64,000 nucleotides of DNA from an uncultured Sphingomonadaceae bacterium (GCA_947493215.1 CANLQE010000001.1:1985404-2049403), one strand, 5' to 3'; positions 27,111 through 37,962 are shown, counted from the stretch's first letter. Numbers and translations are program-made. Notes: a model not told the origin generated them from the sequence alone.

Positions 27111-29114
27111 TTGACGATCCAGCTTATCGTTTTCCTGCCCTTGTTGGCAGCAATAGTCGCAGGCTTTGGCAATCGCATGATTGGCAATGTTCCGGCAAAA
27201 TTTGTCACGACAGCCGCTCTGTTCGCATCATGCGCGCTCAGCTGGCCGGTATTTTTCGACTATATCATGCTGTCGCGTGCTGCCGAAGTCGTGCCAGTGC
27301 TGACATGGGTCCAATCGGGTGATCTCAATTTTGCATGGGCGTTGCGCGTCGATGCGCTGACCGCTGTCATGCTGGTTGTGGTGACCACGGTGTCCGCTCT
27401 GGTTCACCTGTATAGCTGGGGCTATATGGACGAAGACCCTGATCAACCACGGTTTTTTGCTTATCTGTCGCTGTTTACCTTTGCGATGTTGATGCTGGTG
27501 ACGGCCAATAATCTGGTTCAGATGTTCTTTGGTTGGGAAGGGGTTGGACTGGCTTCTTATCTCCTCATCGGTTTCTGGTTTAAAAAACCAAGCGCGAGCG
27601 CAGCGGCCATCAAAGCTTTCGTCGTCAACCGCGTGGGTGACCTTGGCTTCATGCTCGGTATTTTCGGTACTTACCTCGTCTTTGGCACGGTCTCTATTCC
27701 CGAGATTTTGGAAGCGGCTCCGGCAATGGCGGGATCAACGATCACCTTTGCCGGCATGCGCCTTGATACAATGACGATCCTTTGTCTGTTGTTGTTTATC
27801 GGCGCTATGGGCAAATCGGCGCAATTGGGGCTGCACACGTGGTTGCCTGACGCGATGGAAGGGCCAACGCCTGTATCCGCGCTCATCCACGCTGCGACCA
27901 TGGTTACAGCCGGTGTCTTCATGGTTTGCCGTTTGTCACCGATGTTTGAAACCAGTGAAGTGGCTTTGGCGGTCGTGACAGTCGTCGGTGCGTCTACGGC
28001 AATTTTTGCAGCGACCGTTGGTCTGGTGCAAACCGATATTAAGCGTGTGATCGCTTATTCGACCTGTTCACAGCTCGGCTATATGTTCTTTGCAGCGGGC
28101 GTTGGCGCTTATAGCGCGGCGATGTTCCACCTGTTTACTCACGCTTTCTTTAAGGCGCTGTTGTTCCTTGGTGCCGGGTCAGTGATCCACGCGATGCATC
28201 ATGAGCAAGACATGCGCTATTATGGCGGACTTCGGAAAGAAATTCCGTTCACATTCTGGGCCATGATGGCAGGCACGCTGGCAATTACTGGCGTCGGTAT
28301 TGTTGGCCTTGGCGGCTTTGCGGGTTTCTATTCAAAAGACGCTATTATCGAGGCTGCCTTTGCTAGCGGCACCAGCACCGGACAATTTGCTTTTGCCATT
28401 GGTGTTCTGGCGGCGTTGCTGACAAGCTTCTACAGCTGGCGTCTGATGTTCCTGACCTTCTGGGGCACGCCGCGCTGGATTCAATCTGAACATATTCAGC
28501 ACAGCGTTCATAAAACGCCGGAAACAGCTGAAGATTCAACGGGCGGCTACCATCCCCATGAAAGCCCGTTCTCAATGTTGATACCGCTGGGCGTTTTGGG
28601 CTTTGGTGCGGTTGCGGCAGGCTATTTGTTCCACAATCAGTTTATCGACGCGACCGAAGGTTTCCGGTTCTGGGCAGGCAGCCTGGCGTTTGATCGCCAC
28701 TTGATGCACGAAATTCATGAAGTGCCACTCTGGGTAAAACTGGCTTCGACAGTGGCTATGCTGACTGGTTTGATGATCGCTTATCTGATGTATTTCAGAG
28801 GGAAAGATCGTCCGGCACGTTTGGCGCAAACATTCCACCCGCTCTATACTTTCTTCTTCAACAAGTGGTATTTTGACGAACTGTATAACCTGATCTTCGT
28901 ACGTCCGGCCTTCTGGTTCGGACGGTTGTTCTGGAAAGCCGGTGATGAGGGCACGATTGATCGCTTTGGTCCCAATGGTGTCGCGGCGGTTGTTGCCAGC
29001 GGTGCGGGAGTCGCGAAACGGTTCCAGAGCGGATATCTTTATAGCTATGCGCTGGTCATGCTGCTCGGATTGGCGGCTGCGGTGACGTGGCTTATCGTGC
29101 GGGGAGCGAACTGA
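27111..29114 (+). CDS. nuoL: NADH-quinone oxidoreductase subunit L
   Basis: Largest antiporter-like subunit, 667 residues, about 16 helices with a C-terminal lateral helix and anchor. [20 protein letters not shown], the discontinuous helix with [20 protein letters not shown], and [15 protein letters not shown] are present. The TTG start is supported by AGGGAC just upstream and by the conserved [20 protein letters not shown] beginning. Stop overlaps the nuoM ATG (TGATG). Confidence 0.96.
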   Translation: MTIQLIVFLPLLAAIVAGFGNRMIGNVPAKFVTTAALFASCALSWPVFFDYIMLSRAAEVVPVLTWVQSGDLNFAWALRVDALTAVMLVVVTTVSALVHLYSWGYMDEDPDQPRFFAYLSLFTFAMLMLVTANNLVQMFFGWEGVGLASYLLIGFWFKKPSASAAAIKAFVVNRVGDLGFMLGIFGTYLVFGTVSIPEILEAAPAMAGSTITFAGMRLDTMTILCLLLFIGAMGKSAQLGLHTWLPDAMEGPTPVSALIHAATMVTAGVFMVCRLSPMFETSEVALAVVTVVGASTAIFAATVGLVQTDIKRVIAYSTCSQLGYMFFAAGVGAYSAAMFHLFTHAFFKALLFLGAGSVIHAMHHEQDMRYYGGLRKEIPFTFWAMMAGTLAITGVGIVGLGGFAGFYSKDAIIEAAFASGTSTGQFAFAIGVLAALLTSFYSWRLMFLTFWGTPRWIQSEHIQHSVHKTPETAEDSTGGYHPHESPFSMLIPLGVLGFGAVAAGYLFHNQFIDATEGFRFWAGSLAFDRHLMHEIHEVPLWVKLASTVAMLTGLMIAYLMYFRGKDRPARLAQTFHPLYTFFFNKWYFDELYNLIFVRPAFWFGRLFWKAGDEGTIDRFGPNGVAAVVASGAGVAKRFQSGYLYSYALVMLLGLAAAVTWLIVRGAN

Positions 29115-30664
29115 TGAACCAGCTTGATTTCCCAATCCTGTCATTGATGATGGGTCTGCCGATGCTGGCCGCAATCATTTGTCTTTTTGTCGGCGCACAT
29201 GCGGCTCGGTTGCTGGCGCTAGGAACAACGCTGGTGCTTTTCGCGCTCGGCGTCGTCCTATGGGCGAATTACGAGATTGGCGGACCGCAATGGCAATATG
29301 TCGAGCGGGTCGAACTATTCGGTAACTTCGCCTGGGCACTAGGCATAGATGGCATATCGATGATGCTGATCATGCTGACGGTTTTCTTGATGCCGATCTG
29401 TATCGGCGCAAGCTGGGAAAGCATCCAAAAACGCGTTGGCGAATATATGGCGGCCTTCCTCTTCATGGAAGTGCTGATGATCGGCGTGTTTGCAGCGCAG
29501 GATATTTTCCTTTTCTACATCCTCTTCGAAGCTGGCTTGATCCCGATGTATCTGATCATTGGTATCTGGGGCGGCGCGAACCGGATTTACGCAAGTTACA
29601 AATTTTTCCTCTACACGCTGCTTGGCTCGGTTGTGATGTTGATTGCAATGCTGTGGATGGTGCAGGATGCGGGCACCAGCGACATCCCGACCTTGCTCAA
29701 CTATGACTTTGCTCCAGAAGCCCAGACGTGGCTCTGGCTGGCGTTTTTCGCCAGCTTTGCGGTCAAAATGCCGATGTGGCCCGTCCATACTTGGTTACCA
29801 GACGCACACGTTCAGGCACCAACTGCCGGCTCCGTGATCCTTGCAGGCGTGTTGTTGAAAATGGGCGGCTATGGCTTCCTGCGTTTCTCGCTGCCAATGT
29901 TTCCGGAAGCGTCAGAACAGTTTATCTGGCTGATTTTCGGTCTCTCGATGGTGGCGGTCGTCTACACTTCGCTTGTTGCTCTGGTACAGCAGGATATGAA
30001 GAAACTGATCGCCTATTCATCGGTTGCCCATATGGCGATCGTGACGCTGGGATTGTTCGCCTTCAACCGTCAGGGTATTGAAGGCGCGATCATCGTTATG
30101 CTCAGCCACGGTCTGGTTTCCGGAGCGCTCTTCCTGTGCGTTGGGGTGATTTATGATCGCCTGCATACAAGAGAGATTGACCGTTATGGCGGCCTTTCGA
30201 TCAATATGCCGAAATATGCACTATTGTTCATGCTGTTCACGATGGCATCTATTGGCCTTCCCGGTACAAGCGGGTTTGTCGGCGAATTTCTCTCGCTCGT
30301 GGGCCTCTATAAGGTGAACAGCTGGGTCACGCTGGTCGCGACGACGGGCATTATATTGGGCGCGGGTTACATGCTCTATCTTTATCGCAGGGTCGCTTTT
30401 GGCGAACTGGTGCATGAAGATGTCAAAGCCATGCCGGATCTGTCTGCTCGCGAAATGGCGCTGTTGGCACCAATCGCAGCTGCCGTCATGTGGATGGGCG
30501 TTTATCCGGAAAGCTTCATGGCCCCTATTCGTGATGATGTCGGAACATTGGTTGCGCGGATCGACCGCGCTGCGCCAGAGGGGGACGCACATTTGAAAAT
30601 GGGGCAAGCGAAAGCAGTACCGACAACCCTTGAAACAGAAGCCGGTCACGGGGAGTCGCACTGA
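29114..30664 (+). CDS. nuoM: NADH-quinone oxidoreductase subunit M
   Basis: Antiporter-like subunit, 516 residues, 14 helices. FYILFEAGLIPMYLIIG, KMPMWPVHTWLPDAHVQAP and QQDMKKLIAYSSVAHMA are the conserved blocks. I start at ATG 29114 (TGATG with nuoL, GGGGAG 8 bases before) rather than the in-frame start inside nuoL. TGATG overlap with nuoN at the end. Confidence 0.96.
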   Translation: MNQLDFPILSLMMGLPMLAAIICLFVGAHAARLLALGTTLVLFALGVVLWANYEIGGPQWQYVERVELFGNFAWALGIDGISMMLIMLTVFLMPICIGASWESIQKRVGEYMAAFLFMEVLMIGVFAAQDIFLFYILFEAGLIPMYLIIGIWGGANRIYASYKFFLYTLLGSVVMLIAMLWMVQDAGTSDIPTLLNYDFAPEAQTWLWLAFFASFAVKMPMWPVHTWLPDAHVQAPTAGSVILAGVLLKMGGYGFLRFSLPMFPEASEQFIWLIFGLSMVAVVYTSLVALVQQDMKKLIAYSSVAHMAIVTLGLFAFNRQGIEGAIIVMLSHGLVSGALFLCVGVIYDRLHTREIDRYGGLSINMPKYALLFMLFTMASIGLPGTSGFVGEFLSLVGLYKVNSWVTLVATTGIILGAGYMLYLYRRVAFGELVHEDVKAMPDLSAREMALLAPIAAAVMWMGVYPESFMAPIRDDVGTLVARIDRAAPEGDAHLKMGQAKAVPTTLETEAGHGESH

Positions 30665-32118
30665 TGGACTATAGACTTTCACTGATTTTCACGCTGCCGG
30701 AGATCATCCTGTCGGTCAGCGGTATGCTATTGCTGCTTGTTGCGGCATGGGGCGGGCTGAAATCCGCGCGATTGATCAGTATATTGGCGGTTGTCGCTTT
30801 ATTTGGCTCTTCGGCCTATGCGCTGGAATTTCTCACCAATCCTTCGTTCGAATTTGGCGGTGATGCCTTTTACGGGCTCTATCGTATGGATGGCTTTGGC
30901 AGCTTTGCGAAATTGCTAATCTATTTTGCTGCGATTGTTTCGCTGATCATTGCCCCGCGCTTTTTCAAGGATGTTGGTTCGTATCGCCCGGAATATCCGG
31001 TGCTGATCCTGTTCGCGACCGTGGGTATGGGAATGATGGTATCGGCGGTCGATATGATGACGCTCTACATCGGACTGGAGCTTAACAGCCTGTCCGCTTA
31101 TGTTCTGGCGAGTATCATCCGCAATGATGTCCGGTCCTCTGAAGCTGGCTTGAAATATTTCGTGCTCGGTTCATTGGCGAGCGGCATGTTGCTGTTCGGT
31201 ATTTCGCTGGTTTACGGCTTTGCCGGGTCGACCAATTTCTCCGTCATCGCTGATACATTAACCGGTCAGCTGGCTACCGGACCGCTAATCGGTGTTGTGC
31301 TGGTGCTTGCTGGTCTCGCGTTCAAGATCAGCGCCGTGCCGTTCCACATGTGGACACCGGATGTGTATGAAGGTGCTCCGACCCCGGTTACCGCCTTTTT
31401 TGCCAGCGCGCCGAAAGTGGCTGCTATCGCGCTGACCGTTCGGGTGATTATTGATGCCTTTGGTGGCCAGACATCGACATGGCAGCAGATTATCGTGTTC
31501 GTGGCATTGGCCTCGATCGTACTTGGTGCGGTTGCCGCCATTGGTCAGCAGAATATCAAGCGCTTGCTCGCCTATAGCTCGATCAACAATGTTGGCTTCC
31601 TGCTGATCGGTTTGGCTGCAGGAACCGCGCAAGGTATCTCGGCAATGCTATTCTATCTTGTCATTTATCTCGCGATGACGCTCGGAAGCTTCATCTGCGT
31701 AATGGAAATGCGGGATTCAGAAGGCAAACCACTGGAATCATTGTCCAGTCTTGCTGGCCTGTCGCAAACCCGGCCCGGGCTGGCTGCGGCTTTCGCTATT
31801 TTCATGTTCTCGCTGGCCGGTATTCCGCCTTTATTCGGTTTCTGGGGCAAGTTTCTCGTCTTTGATGCCGCGGTAGCAGCCGGTATGTTGCCGCTGGCAG
31901 TCATTGGTATCGCCGCATCGGTTATCGGCGCATTTTATTATATCAAGGTCGTCAAGATCATCTATTTCGATGATCCAGCCGGTCAGATTGCCAAAACCGG
32001 TCACAAGACCGAGAATGGATTGATCGGATTGATGGCTCTGGCTGTGTCCCCGCTGGGATATCTGACCATTCCGCTGCTGGCACCGGTAACAGCGACGGCG
32101 GCTCAGGCTTTATTCTGA
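30664..32118 (+). CDS. nuoN: NADH-quinone oxidoreductase subunit N
   Basis: Antiporter-like subunit, 484 residues, 14 helices. LYIGLELNSLSAYVLAS, FKISAVPFHMWTPDVYEGAPT and QNIKRLLAYSSINNVGFLLIG are diagnostic. Last subunit of the operon. Its TGA overlaps the probable birA start, so transcription most likely continues into birA, coaX and rnj. Confidence 0.96.
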   Translation: MDYRLSLIFTLPEIILSVSGMLLLLVAAWGGLKSARLISILAVVALFGSSAYALEFLTNPSFEFGGDAFYGLYRMDGFGSFAKLLIYFAAIVSLIIAPRFFKDVGSYRPEYPVLILFATVGMGMMVSAVDMMTLYIGLELNSLSAYVLASIIRNDVRSSEAGLKYFVLGSLASGMLLFGISLVYGFAGSTNFSVIADTLTGQLATGPLIGVVLVLAGLAFKISAVPFHMWTPDVYEGAPTPVTAFFASAPKVAAIALTVRVIIDAFGGQTSTWQQIIVFVALASIVLGAVAAIGQQNIKRLLAYSSINNVGFLLIGLAAGTAQGISAMLFYLVIYLAMTLGSFICVMEMRDSEGKPLESLSSLAGLSQTRPGLAAAFAIFMFSLAGIPPLFGFWGKFLVFDAAVAAGMLPLAVIGIAASVIGAFYYIKVVKIIYFDDPAGQIAKTGHKTENGLIGLMALAVSPLGYLTIPLLAPVTATAAQALF

Positions 32119-32831
32119 CCTTTCATATAGAAACGGTAGCCGAAACCGCATCGACCAATGCGGATATGAAAGCACGCGCCCTGAGCGGCGCTGAAGAAGG
32201 ATTGTGGCTTCGCGCCGAAAAGCAGAGCGGTGGTGTTGGACGATTGGGCCGCAAATGGGAAAGCCCCGAAGGCAATCTCTATTGCAGTACATTGGTAGCG
32301 TGTCGCGGCGAAGATCCCGCTCCGTCAAGCTTGTCCTTTGTAGCCGCTCTGGCGGTTCACAGGGCGATTAGCGCATATCTTCCCCATGAGGATATCTGGT
32401 TGAAATGGCCCAATGACATTTTGGTATCAGGCCTGAAAATTTGCGGTATCCTGCTGGAGCGGGCCGGTGACTTTGTCATTGTCGGGATTGGTGTGAACAT
32501 TGCCGTTGCACCAGAGGTCGAAGGACGCGCTGTTACCAGCCTCCATAAAGAGGGAACCAAAACCGATCTGACCGCAGCCGGCTTTCTGGAGACGCTGGCG
32601 CAATATTTTGCTGAAACAGTGGATGAGTGGAGATCGTCAGGTTTGCCTGCAATTTTGGCAGCATGGCAAAAGCGCGCGCATCCTCTGGGAACGCGCTTGT
32701 CGACCAGCGATGAAAAGGGGCAAGCTTTGGAAGGCGAATATGCCGGACTGTCTGCCAATGGCGCACTATGCTTGAGAAAGGCTGACGGAGCGCTTATCGA
32801 GATACATGCCGGTGATGTTGATGTCGGTTAG
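32115..32831 (+). CDS. birA: Biotin--[acetyl-CoA-carboxylase] ligase, likely non-ATG start
   Basis: Attaches biotin to acetyl-CoA carboxylase via biotinyl-AMP; monofunctional, with no N-terminal DNA-binding domain. The first ATG of the frame (32166) lies after the conserved ETASTN segment that binds biotin, so it is too late. The frame is open back to a CTG at 32115 or ATT at 32112, overlapping the nuoN stop. I use CTG: the product then begins xTFHIETVAETASTNAD, as in homologs. The glycine loop GGVGRLGRKW and KWPNDIL, with the catalytic Lys, are present. Length 238. The start call is uncertain; a TTG or ATG may have been lost. Confidence 0.82.
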   Translation: MTFHIETVAETASTNADMKARALSGAEEGLWLRAEKQSGGVGRLGRKWESPEGNLYCSTLVACRGEDPAPSSLSFVAALAVHRAISAYLPHEDIWLKWPNDILVSGLKICGILLERAGDFVIVGIGVNIAVAPEVEGRAVTSLHKEGTKTDLTAAGFLETLAQYFAETVDEWRSSGLPAILAAWQKRAHPLGTRLSTSDEKGQALEGEYAGLSANGALCLRKADGALIEIHAGDVDVG

Positions 32832-32846
32832 AAGGAAGGATCCACC

Positions 32847-33626
32847 ATGTTGCTCGCGATAGATGCCGGTAATACAAATGTCGTGTTCGCACTTTTCGAT
32901 GGGGACGAAGTCAAGGCGCGTTGGCGCATTGCGACGGATGCGCGGCGCACAGCGGACGAATATGTCGTCTGGCTGCGGCAATTGCTTGATCTCAACGGGC
33001 TGGGTGTGGACGCGATTGATGCGGTTATTATAGGCACTGTTGTCCCGCGCGCGCTCCATAACCTGACCGTATTATCGGAAAAATATTTTGGCGTAACACC
33101 ATTGGTCGCTGGTCGCGGGGATGCCCAATGGGGTGTCGCGCTGGATGTCGCGCAACCAGATACGGTTGGCGCAGACCGGGTTTTGAACATCATTGCCGCC
33201 CATGATAAGTACAAACAGGATGTGGTGATCATTGATTTTGGCACCGCGACGACTTTTGACGTCGCTGATTACGATGGTGCCTATAAAGGCGGGGTGATTG
33301 CGCCGGGTATCAATCTATCGCTCGACGCGCTGGTTGGCAAAACCGCTCAGCTTCCGCGCATCGCGCTGGAAGCGCCGGATGACGACAATGTTATCGGACG
33401 AACCACCGAAAGCCAGATGCTCATTGGTATTTTCTGGGGTTATATCGGCATGATCGAAGGGCTGGTCAAACGGACTAAAGCACAGATCGGCCGCCCCACC
33501 ACAGTTATCGCCACCGGCGGATTGTCTGTATTATTTGATGAACATACAGACGTATTTGATCATCTTGAGTCCGACCTTACATTGCGCGGACTGTTCATCC
33601 TCTATCAGAGAGCAACCAACACCTAA
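32847..33626 (+). CDS. coaX: Type III pantothenate kinase
   Basis: First step of CoA synthesis, independent of feedback by CoA. It has 259 residues with the ASKHA fold: [18 protein letters not shown] (phosphate 1), [26 protein letters not shown] and VIATGGLS are in the expected order. An AAGGA lies 8-9 bases before the ATG. Its TAA shares a base with the start of rnj (TAATG). The order birA-coaX-rnj downstream of nuoN is common in Alphaproteobacteria. Confidence 0.95.
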   Translation: MLLAIDAGNTNVVFALFDGDEVKARWRIATDARRTADEYVVWLRQLLDLNGLGVDAIDAVIIGTVVPRALHNLTVLSEKYFGVTPLVAGRGDAQWGVALDVAQPDTVGADRVLNIIAAHDKYKQDVVIIDFGTATTFDVADYDGAYKGGVIAPGINLSLDALVGKTAQLPRIALEAPDDDNVIGRTTESQMLIGIFWGYIGMIEGLVKRTKAQIGRPTTVIATGGLSVLFDEHTDVFDHLESDLTLRGLFILYQRATNT

Positions 33627-35266
33627 TGATAAAACCAAAAAATGAACTTCTCTTCCTGGCCCTTGGCGGGTCAGCGGAGATTGGCATGAACGTTAACCTA
33701 TATGGCTGTGACGGCAAATGGGTGATGGTCGATCTCGGAATGACTTTTGCTGATCCGGGCTATCCGGGCATTGACCTGATTTTGCCGGATCTCGAATTTA
33801 TCGAAAAACAATCCAAGAACCTGCTCGGTATTGTTCTTACGCACGGACATGAAGATCATATCGGAGCGATCCCCTATTTCGCCGCGGAGCTCGATGTCCC
33901 GCTCTATGCAACACCGTTTACCGCAGGTTTGATCCGCCGGAAGCTCGCCGAAGCTGGTCTCGAACATGACGTGGAACTCAACATTATTCCCAATGAAGGC
34001 AGCTTTGACCTCGGGCCGTTTGGTTTTCGCTATCTGCCGATTGCCCATAGTATAGCAGAGGGCAACGCGCTGTTGATCGACACGCCTTACGGTAAGATTT
34101 TTCATACCGGCGATTGGAAGCTGGATGACGAACCGATGCTGGGCGTTCCATCAACACCAGAGCAGTTGAAAGCTGTGGGTGATGAAGGCATTTTGGCGAT
34201 GGTCTGTGATTCCACCAATGTCTTCAACAACGAGGCGTCCGGTTCAGAAGGCGATGTCTATCGCAATTTGATACGGGTGGTCGATAATCTTAAAAACCGG
34301 GTTCTGGTCACGACTTTTGCATCCAATGCGGCGCGGCTTCAGACGCTGGGTGAAGTTGCGAAACATAGCGGACGCCAGCTGTGCGTTGCGGGACGGTCGC
34401 TCGATCGGATGATCGAAAACTCCCGTGAAAACGGTTATCTGAAAGACTTTCCGCTGACAGTGGATTTTGATGAGGCCATGACCATCCCGCGCGACGAAAT
34501 TATGATCATCGCCACCGGTGGACAGGGCGAGGCACGGGCTGCACTGGGACGCATTGCCGGTGAAAGTCACAAGATCAAGCTGACTGAAGGCGATAACGTG
34601 CTGTTCTCGTCCAAACAGATCCCCGGCAACGAGATTGCCATTGGCCGTATCCAGAACCAGCTTGCTGCCAAAGGCGTGGTGATGATCACCGACCGGCAGG
34701 AGCATATTCACGTGTCTGGTCACCCCGGTCGTCCGGAATTGGCCAAAATGTATGAGTGGATAAGGCCGGAGATATTGGTCCCGGTCCACGGCGAAATCCG
34801 TCATATGAAAGAACAGGCGCGTTTTGGAGCGGAGCAGGGAGTTCCCAAAAATATTTTTCAGCAAAATGGTGATGTCGTTCGTTTGGCACCCAATGGCCCC
34901 AAAACTGTTAGTCAAGAGAAGACAGGTCGCTTGGTTGTCGATGGCGATGTGATCATCCCAGCCGATGGGAAGACGCTGAACGAGCGCCGGAAAGTTGCCT
35001 ATAATGGCAGTATTTCTGTCGCAGTCGGCCTGGACAGTCGCGGGAAAATTTCCGGTCAACCAATGTTGCGCTTATTGGGTGTACCACTCGAAGAAGATGA
35101 AGAAGATTTTCTCGACGAGATGTGTGAAGCGATATTGAAGAAATATAAAAAGCCGGTCGGAGACTTGGACAGATTTTCTGAAGAATTGCGCTTGATGGTC
35201 AGGCGCAGCGCAACCGAATGGACCGGTAAGAAGCCGGTCGTTTCGGTGCTGGTCGTGGAGGCATAA
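33626..35266 (+). CDS. rnj: Ribonuclease J
   Basis: Metallo-beta-lactamase nuclease with 5' exo- and endonuclease activity in RNA turnover and rRNA maturation. It has 546 residues. The zinc motif THGHEDHIGA (His73, His75, Asp77, His78), the beta-CASP stretch, HVSGHPGRPEL and the C-terminal domain are all recognisable. Alphaproteobacteria often carry RNase J together with RNase E. It starts by overlapping coaX. Confidence 0.94.
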   Translation: MIKPKNELLFLALGGSAEIGMNVNLYGCDGKWVMVDLGMTFADPGYPGIDLILPDLEFIEKQSKNLLGIVLTHGHEDHIGAIPYFAAELDVPLYATPFTAGLIRRKLAEAGLEHDVELNIIPNEGSFDLGPFGFRYLPIAHSIAEGNALLIDTPYGKIFHTGDWKLDDEPMLGVPSTPEQLKAVGDEGILAMVCDSTNVFNNEASGSEGDVYRNLIRVVDNLKNRVLVTTFASNAARLQTLGEVAKHSGRQLCVAGRSLDRMIENSRENGYLKDFPLTVDFDEAMTIPRDEIMIIATGGQGEARAALGRIAGESHKIKLTEGDNVLFSSKQIPGNEIAIGRIQNQLAAKGVVMITDRQEHIHVSGHPGRPELAKMYEWIRPEILVPVHGEIRHMKEQARFGAEQGVPKNIFQQNGDVVRLAPNGPKTVSQEKTGRLVVDGDVIIPADGKTLNERRKVAYNGSISVAVGLDSRGKISGQPMLRLLGVPLEEDEEDFLDEMCEAILKKYKKPVGDLDRFSEELRLMVRRSATEWTGKKPVVSVLVVEA

Positions 35267-35271
35267 GTATA

Positions 35272-35556
35272 ATGGATTGGACGTCAATCATCGCGATTTA
35301 CGTGCTATTTTGGGTGCTATCGGCGTTTGTTATATTGCCTTTTGGCATACGCAGCCATTCCGAGGCCGGTATGGAAATGGTCAAAGGACAGGCCGATGGT
35401 GCCCCAGTAAGCTTTCGGCCTGGCCGGGTGTTACGGAACACCACATTGCTGGCGTCGCTGGCCTTCTTTCTATTCTATTTCAACTATACCAATGAGTGGA
35501 TTACCGTCGACGATATCGACTTTTTTGGAAGCCGCGAACGGTTGGATCAACGATAA
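35272..35556 (+). CDS. DUF1467-like membrane protein (94 aa)
   Basis: Two membrane helices (about 5-25 and 58-75) flank a cytoplasmic loop with GQADGAPVSFRPGRVLRNT, as in the alphaproteobacterial DUF1467 family. FWVLSAFVILPFGIRSHSEAG is the first-helix signature. Function unknown. It lies 5 bases after rnj, so it is the end of this transcript; the next gene converges on it with a 19-base gap. Confidence 0.78.
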   Translation: MDWTSIIAIYVLFWVLSAFVILPFGIRSHSEAGMEMVKGQADGAPVSFRPGRVLRNTTLLASLAFFLFYFNYTNEWITVDDIDFFGSRERLDQR

Positions 35557-35575
35557 TATCGGCGCAGAGAAATAT

Positions 35576-37921
35576 TTAGTTACGAAGGCGTTCGATAGCT
35601 TGCGCCAGGGCAACATAGAGCTTGCCGATATCAGACGACAGCAGCGTCACGCTAATTGCGCTACCGTCACGGGTTGCCAATACACCGCGCAACATAGTCT
35701 CGAAATCATGAATATACCGGTTCACATGCTCGCGGAACTCGGAATTATTGTCGTATTCTGTCAAGATTTCTCGAACTTCTCCGGCGTCGAGCAGGCGCAC
35801 CGCGCGGCGCGTAAAGATACCGCGATCTCCTTTCAGATAAGCGGCCCATTCGGTATCGGTCACTTCGTTTGACAGCAATTTGGTGACGTCAATGGCCGTG
35901 GAGTTAAGAGACTCGGTCAGCAATGCAACTCGGCGCGTGAAATTCTCATCGCTGCTCTGCTCTGCCTTTTCCTTGGCGAACAAGATGCGTTGCTCCAATT
36001 TGTTGGTCATGTCCTCAATCGCTGTGAGTTGATCGGTGAGATGGCCAGCCGTTGACTCTGTCGTTGCAACCGCTTTGGAAACAGCCGTTTCCAGTTTTGG
36101 TGCAATCGAAGAAATTTTCTCTTCAATAATCTTATTGAGCGCTGCTTCACTCACTTTCTCAAAAGATTCAGCAGAACTGGAAATCGATTTTTCCAACGCT
36201 TCACGAGAATGTTCCGACGCTTGCCGCGCGGTCTCTTTGACGCGGAGCAGGGCACTAATGAGTTTTTCGCCAGCGCTCTCGGCCAAAGCCTCATTTTGCT
36301 CGCGGATGTCTTGTAATTCTTTCGCCAGTCCTTCGATTTTTCCAAGAACATTATCCGTCGCAATATTACCATCATCGCTCAGCTTCGCCAGTTTGACGCG
36401 CTGTTCCTCTATGGCTTCGTCAGATTTCTCGATTTTTGCGGTCACTTCGTCGGTCACGGTGCCAACTTTTCCTGCTTCGTCGGCCATCCGGCTGAATAGA
36501 GCCGAGCTGGCTTCGGATTTTTCGTTCATCCTGTCAAAAGCTGCTGGCAGTGTTTCGTCAAGTTCGCGCGCCCCGCTATCAAGCGCAAGAAGCAGTGTCT
36601 CCATACGCTCGATCATCTGATCTGCCGTACCATGACCCTCCTCGATCGATTTCTTAAGCGCGTCGCTATTCTGTTCCAGAGCGGTCATCGCAAAGGCCAA
36701 TTTGGCGGTTTTCTCGCCGCTTTCATTGTCGAGCGTTTCGACTTGGGTCGAAATTTCCGCTACATTCTGATGCAGCTCCGCGACCAGTTCTTTCAGCCGC
36801 ACTTCTTCATCATCAGCGGTTTTGCCGACGAGTGCCAAAGTTTCTTCCAATCCCATCAAATCAGCCTTGATGGCCTGCGCGCTTTCCGATGTTTCCGCAG
36901 CCAGTTCTGATCGCGTCTTGTGGAGGGCATCAATAACTTCTGCAGAGGCATTTTTCAAAACACCGGCGATGCGGGTCGATCCCGTTTCTGCTTCAGTAAG
37001 TTGTTTGGTGAATTTCTCTTTTATCTCTTGAGCTGTCGTTTCCAGGTTGGTTAGCGAGTCCTCTGATCGCTCGGTTAGCGCATCAATACTTACTTTAGCC
37101 GCCGCGCCAACTTCTCCAACGCGTCGCAGCGTATTGACCATCGCGGCCATCTCTGTTTGTGCTGCGCGGCCAGAATTACCAATCTGGTTGGTTACGTCTT
37201 TCGCTGTGCTGATGATGAACGGCAGATGCTCTCGTAACTGTTCGAGGTTATTATAAGCCGTTCCCCCAACGTCATCCAATTTTTTCATTTTGGACAGTCC
37301 GTCGCTCAAAGCGGTTTTGATATTGCTGGCCGCTTCGTTGAGTTTTTTGGAAGATTGGGTGCCCAGTGTTTCCAGTTCTCTTGTCTCGCCAGCCAAAAAT
37401 TCACGCGCCATCGCCAATTCGTTGTTCACGGTCTTTAGCCGAAATTCCAATTGCTCTGATTCTATCCGCAATGAAGATCCAACGTCAGTGAAGCGTTTCG
37501 CTTCCCGACTGCTGTTGCGCATGTAGAGCAGATAGAGAATCGCGAAGGTCGCAATTGGCAGGCAATATTGCGAGAGCAGTTCAATTCCACCCTTCATGGT
37601 AGGAATTGTTGTAAAAATGTCGCGATTGGCCCAGCAAAAAAAGCCGGTCCAAACTGCTATGGAAAGTCCCAAGAGCACGGGCGCAATATATTGCGATTTC
37701 GAAGAAGGAATAAACTCTTCATCGGTGTAATGACTCCACTCGTCATCGCCGCTGGTTTCGCCAACCGCTTGATCCGCTTCGCTTTCCGCTACGACACTAT
37801 CATCGCCGTCGCTCTGGTCGAGGGCTTCCTCGCCGTCAGTTTCGTCAAACTCGACATGCTCTATATGGGGTTCTGTACCCCGGTCACGTCTGATCCCGAT
37901 AATTTTTGGTCCACTTTTCAT
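35576..37921 (-). CDS. Large membrane-anchored coiled-coil protein (781 aa), TipN-like in plan
   Basis: Acidic N-terminal tail (residues 1-75, rich in Asp/Glu/Ser), two transmembrane helices (about 79-98 and 117-134), then about 550 residues of heptad-rich coiled coil with many Ala, Glu, Thr and Ser and few Pro. The final 85 residues look globular (KGDRGIFTRRAVRLLDAGEV ... TLLSSDIGKLYVALAQAIERL). No enzyme motif. Two N-terminal membrane helices plus a long coiled coil is the plan of Caulobacter TipN, a polarity landmark; homology is not shown. A chemoreceptor is unlikely, since the signalling hairpin is missing. It is divergent from an Hpt-like gene across a 68-base promoter region. Confidence 0.7.
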   Translation of the reverse strand: MKSGPKIIGIRRDRGTEPHIEHVEFDETDGEEALDQSDGDDSVVAESEADQAVGETSGDDEWSHYTDEEFIPSSKSQYIAPVLLGLSIAVWTGFFCWANRDIFTTIPTMKGGIELLSQYCLPIATFAILYLLYMRNSSREAKRFTDVGSSLRIESEQLEFRLKTVNNELAMAREFLAGETRELETLGTQSSKKLNEAASNIKTALSDGLSKMKKLDDVGGTAYNNLEQLREHLPFIISTAKDVTNQIGNSGRAAQTEMAAMVNTLRRVGEVGAAAKVSIDALTERSEDSLTNLETTAQEIKEKFTKQLTEAETGSTRIAGVLKNASAEVIDALHKTRSELAAETSESAQAIKADLMGLEETLALVGKTADDEEVRLKELVAELHQNVAEISTQVETLDNESGEKTAKLAFAMTALEQNSDALKKSIEEGHGTADQMIERMETLLLALDSGARELDETLPAAFDRMNEKSEASSALFSRMADEAGKVGTVTDEVTAKIEKSDEAIEEQRVKLAKLSDDGNIATDNVLGKIEGLAKELQDIREQNEALAESAGEKLISALLRVKETARQASEHSREALEKSISSSAESFEKVSEAALNKIIEEKISSIAPKLETAVSKAVATTESTAGHLTDQLTAIEDMTNKLEQRILFAKEKAEQSSDENFTRRVALLTESLNSTAIDVTKLLSNEVTDTEWAAYLKGDRGIFTRRAVRLLDAGEVREILTEYDNNSEFREHVNRYIHDFETMLRGVLATRDGSAISVTLLSSDIGKLYVALAQAIERLRN

Positions 37922-37962
37922 GAGTCGTATTTACCATAAAAATCGCTGAGAGAAACCATAAG

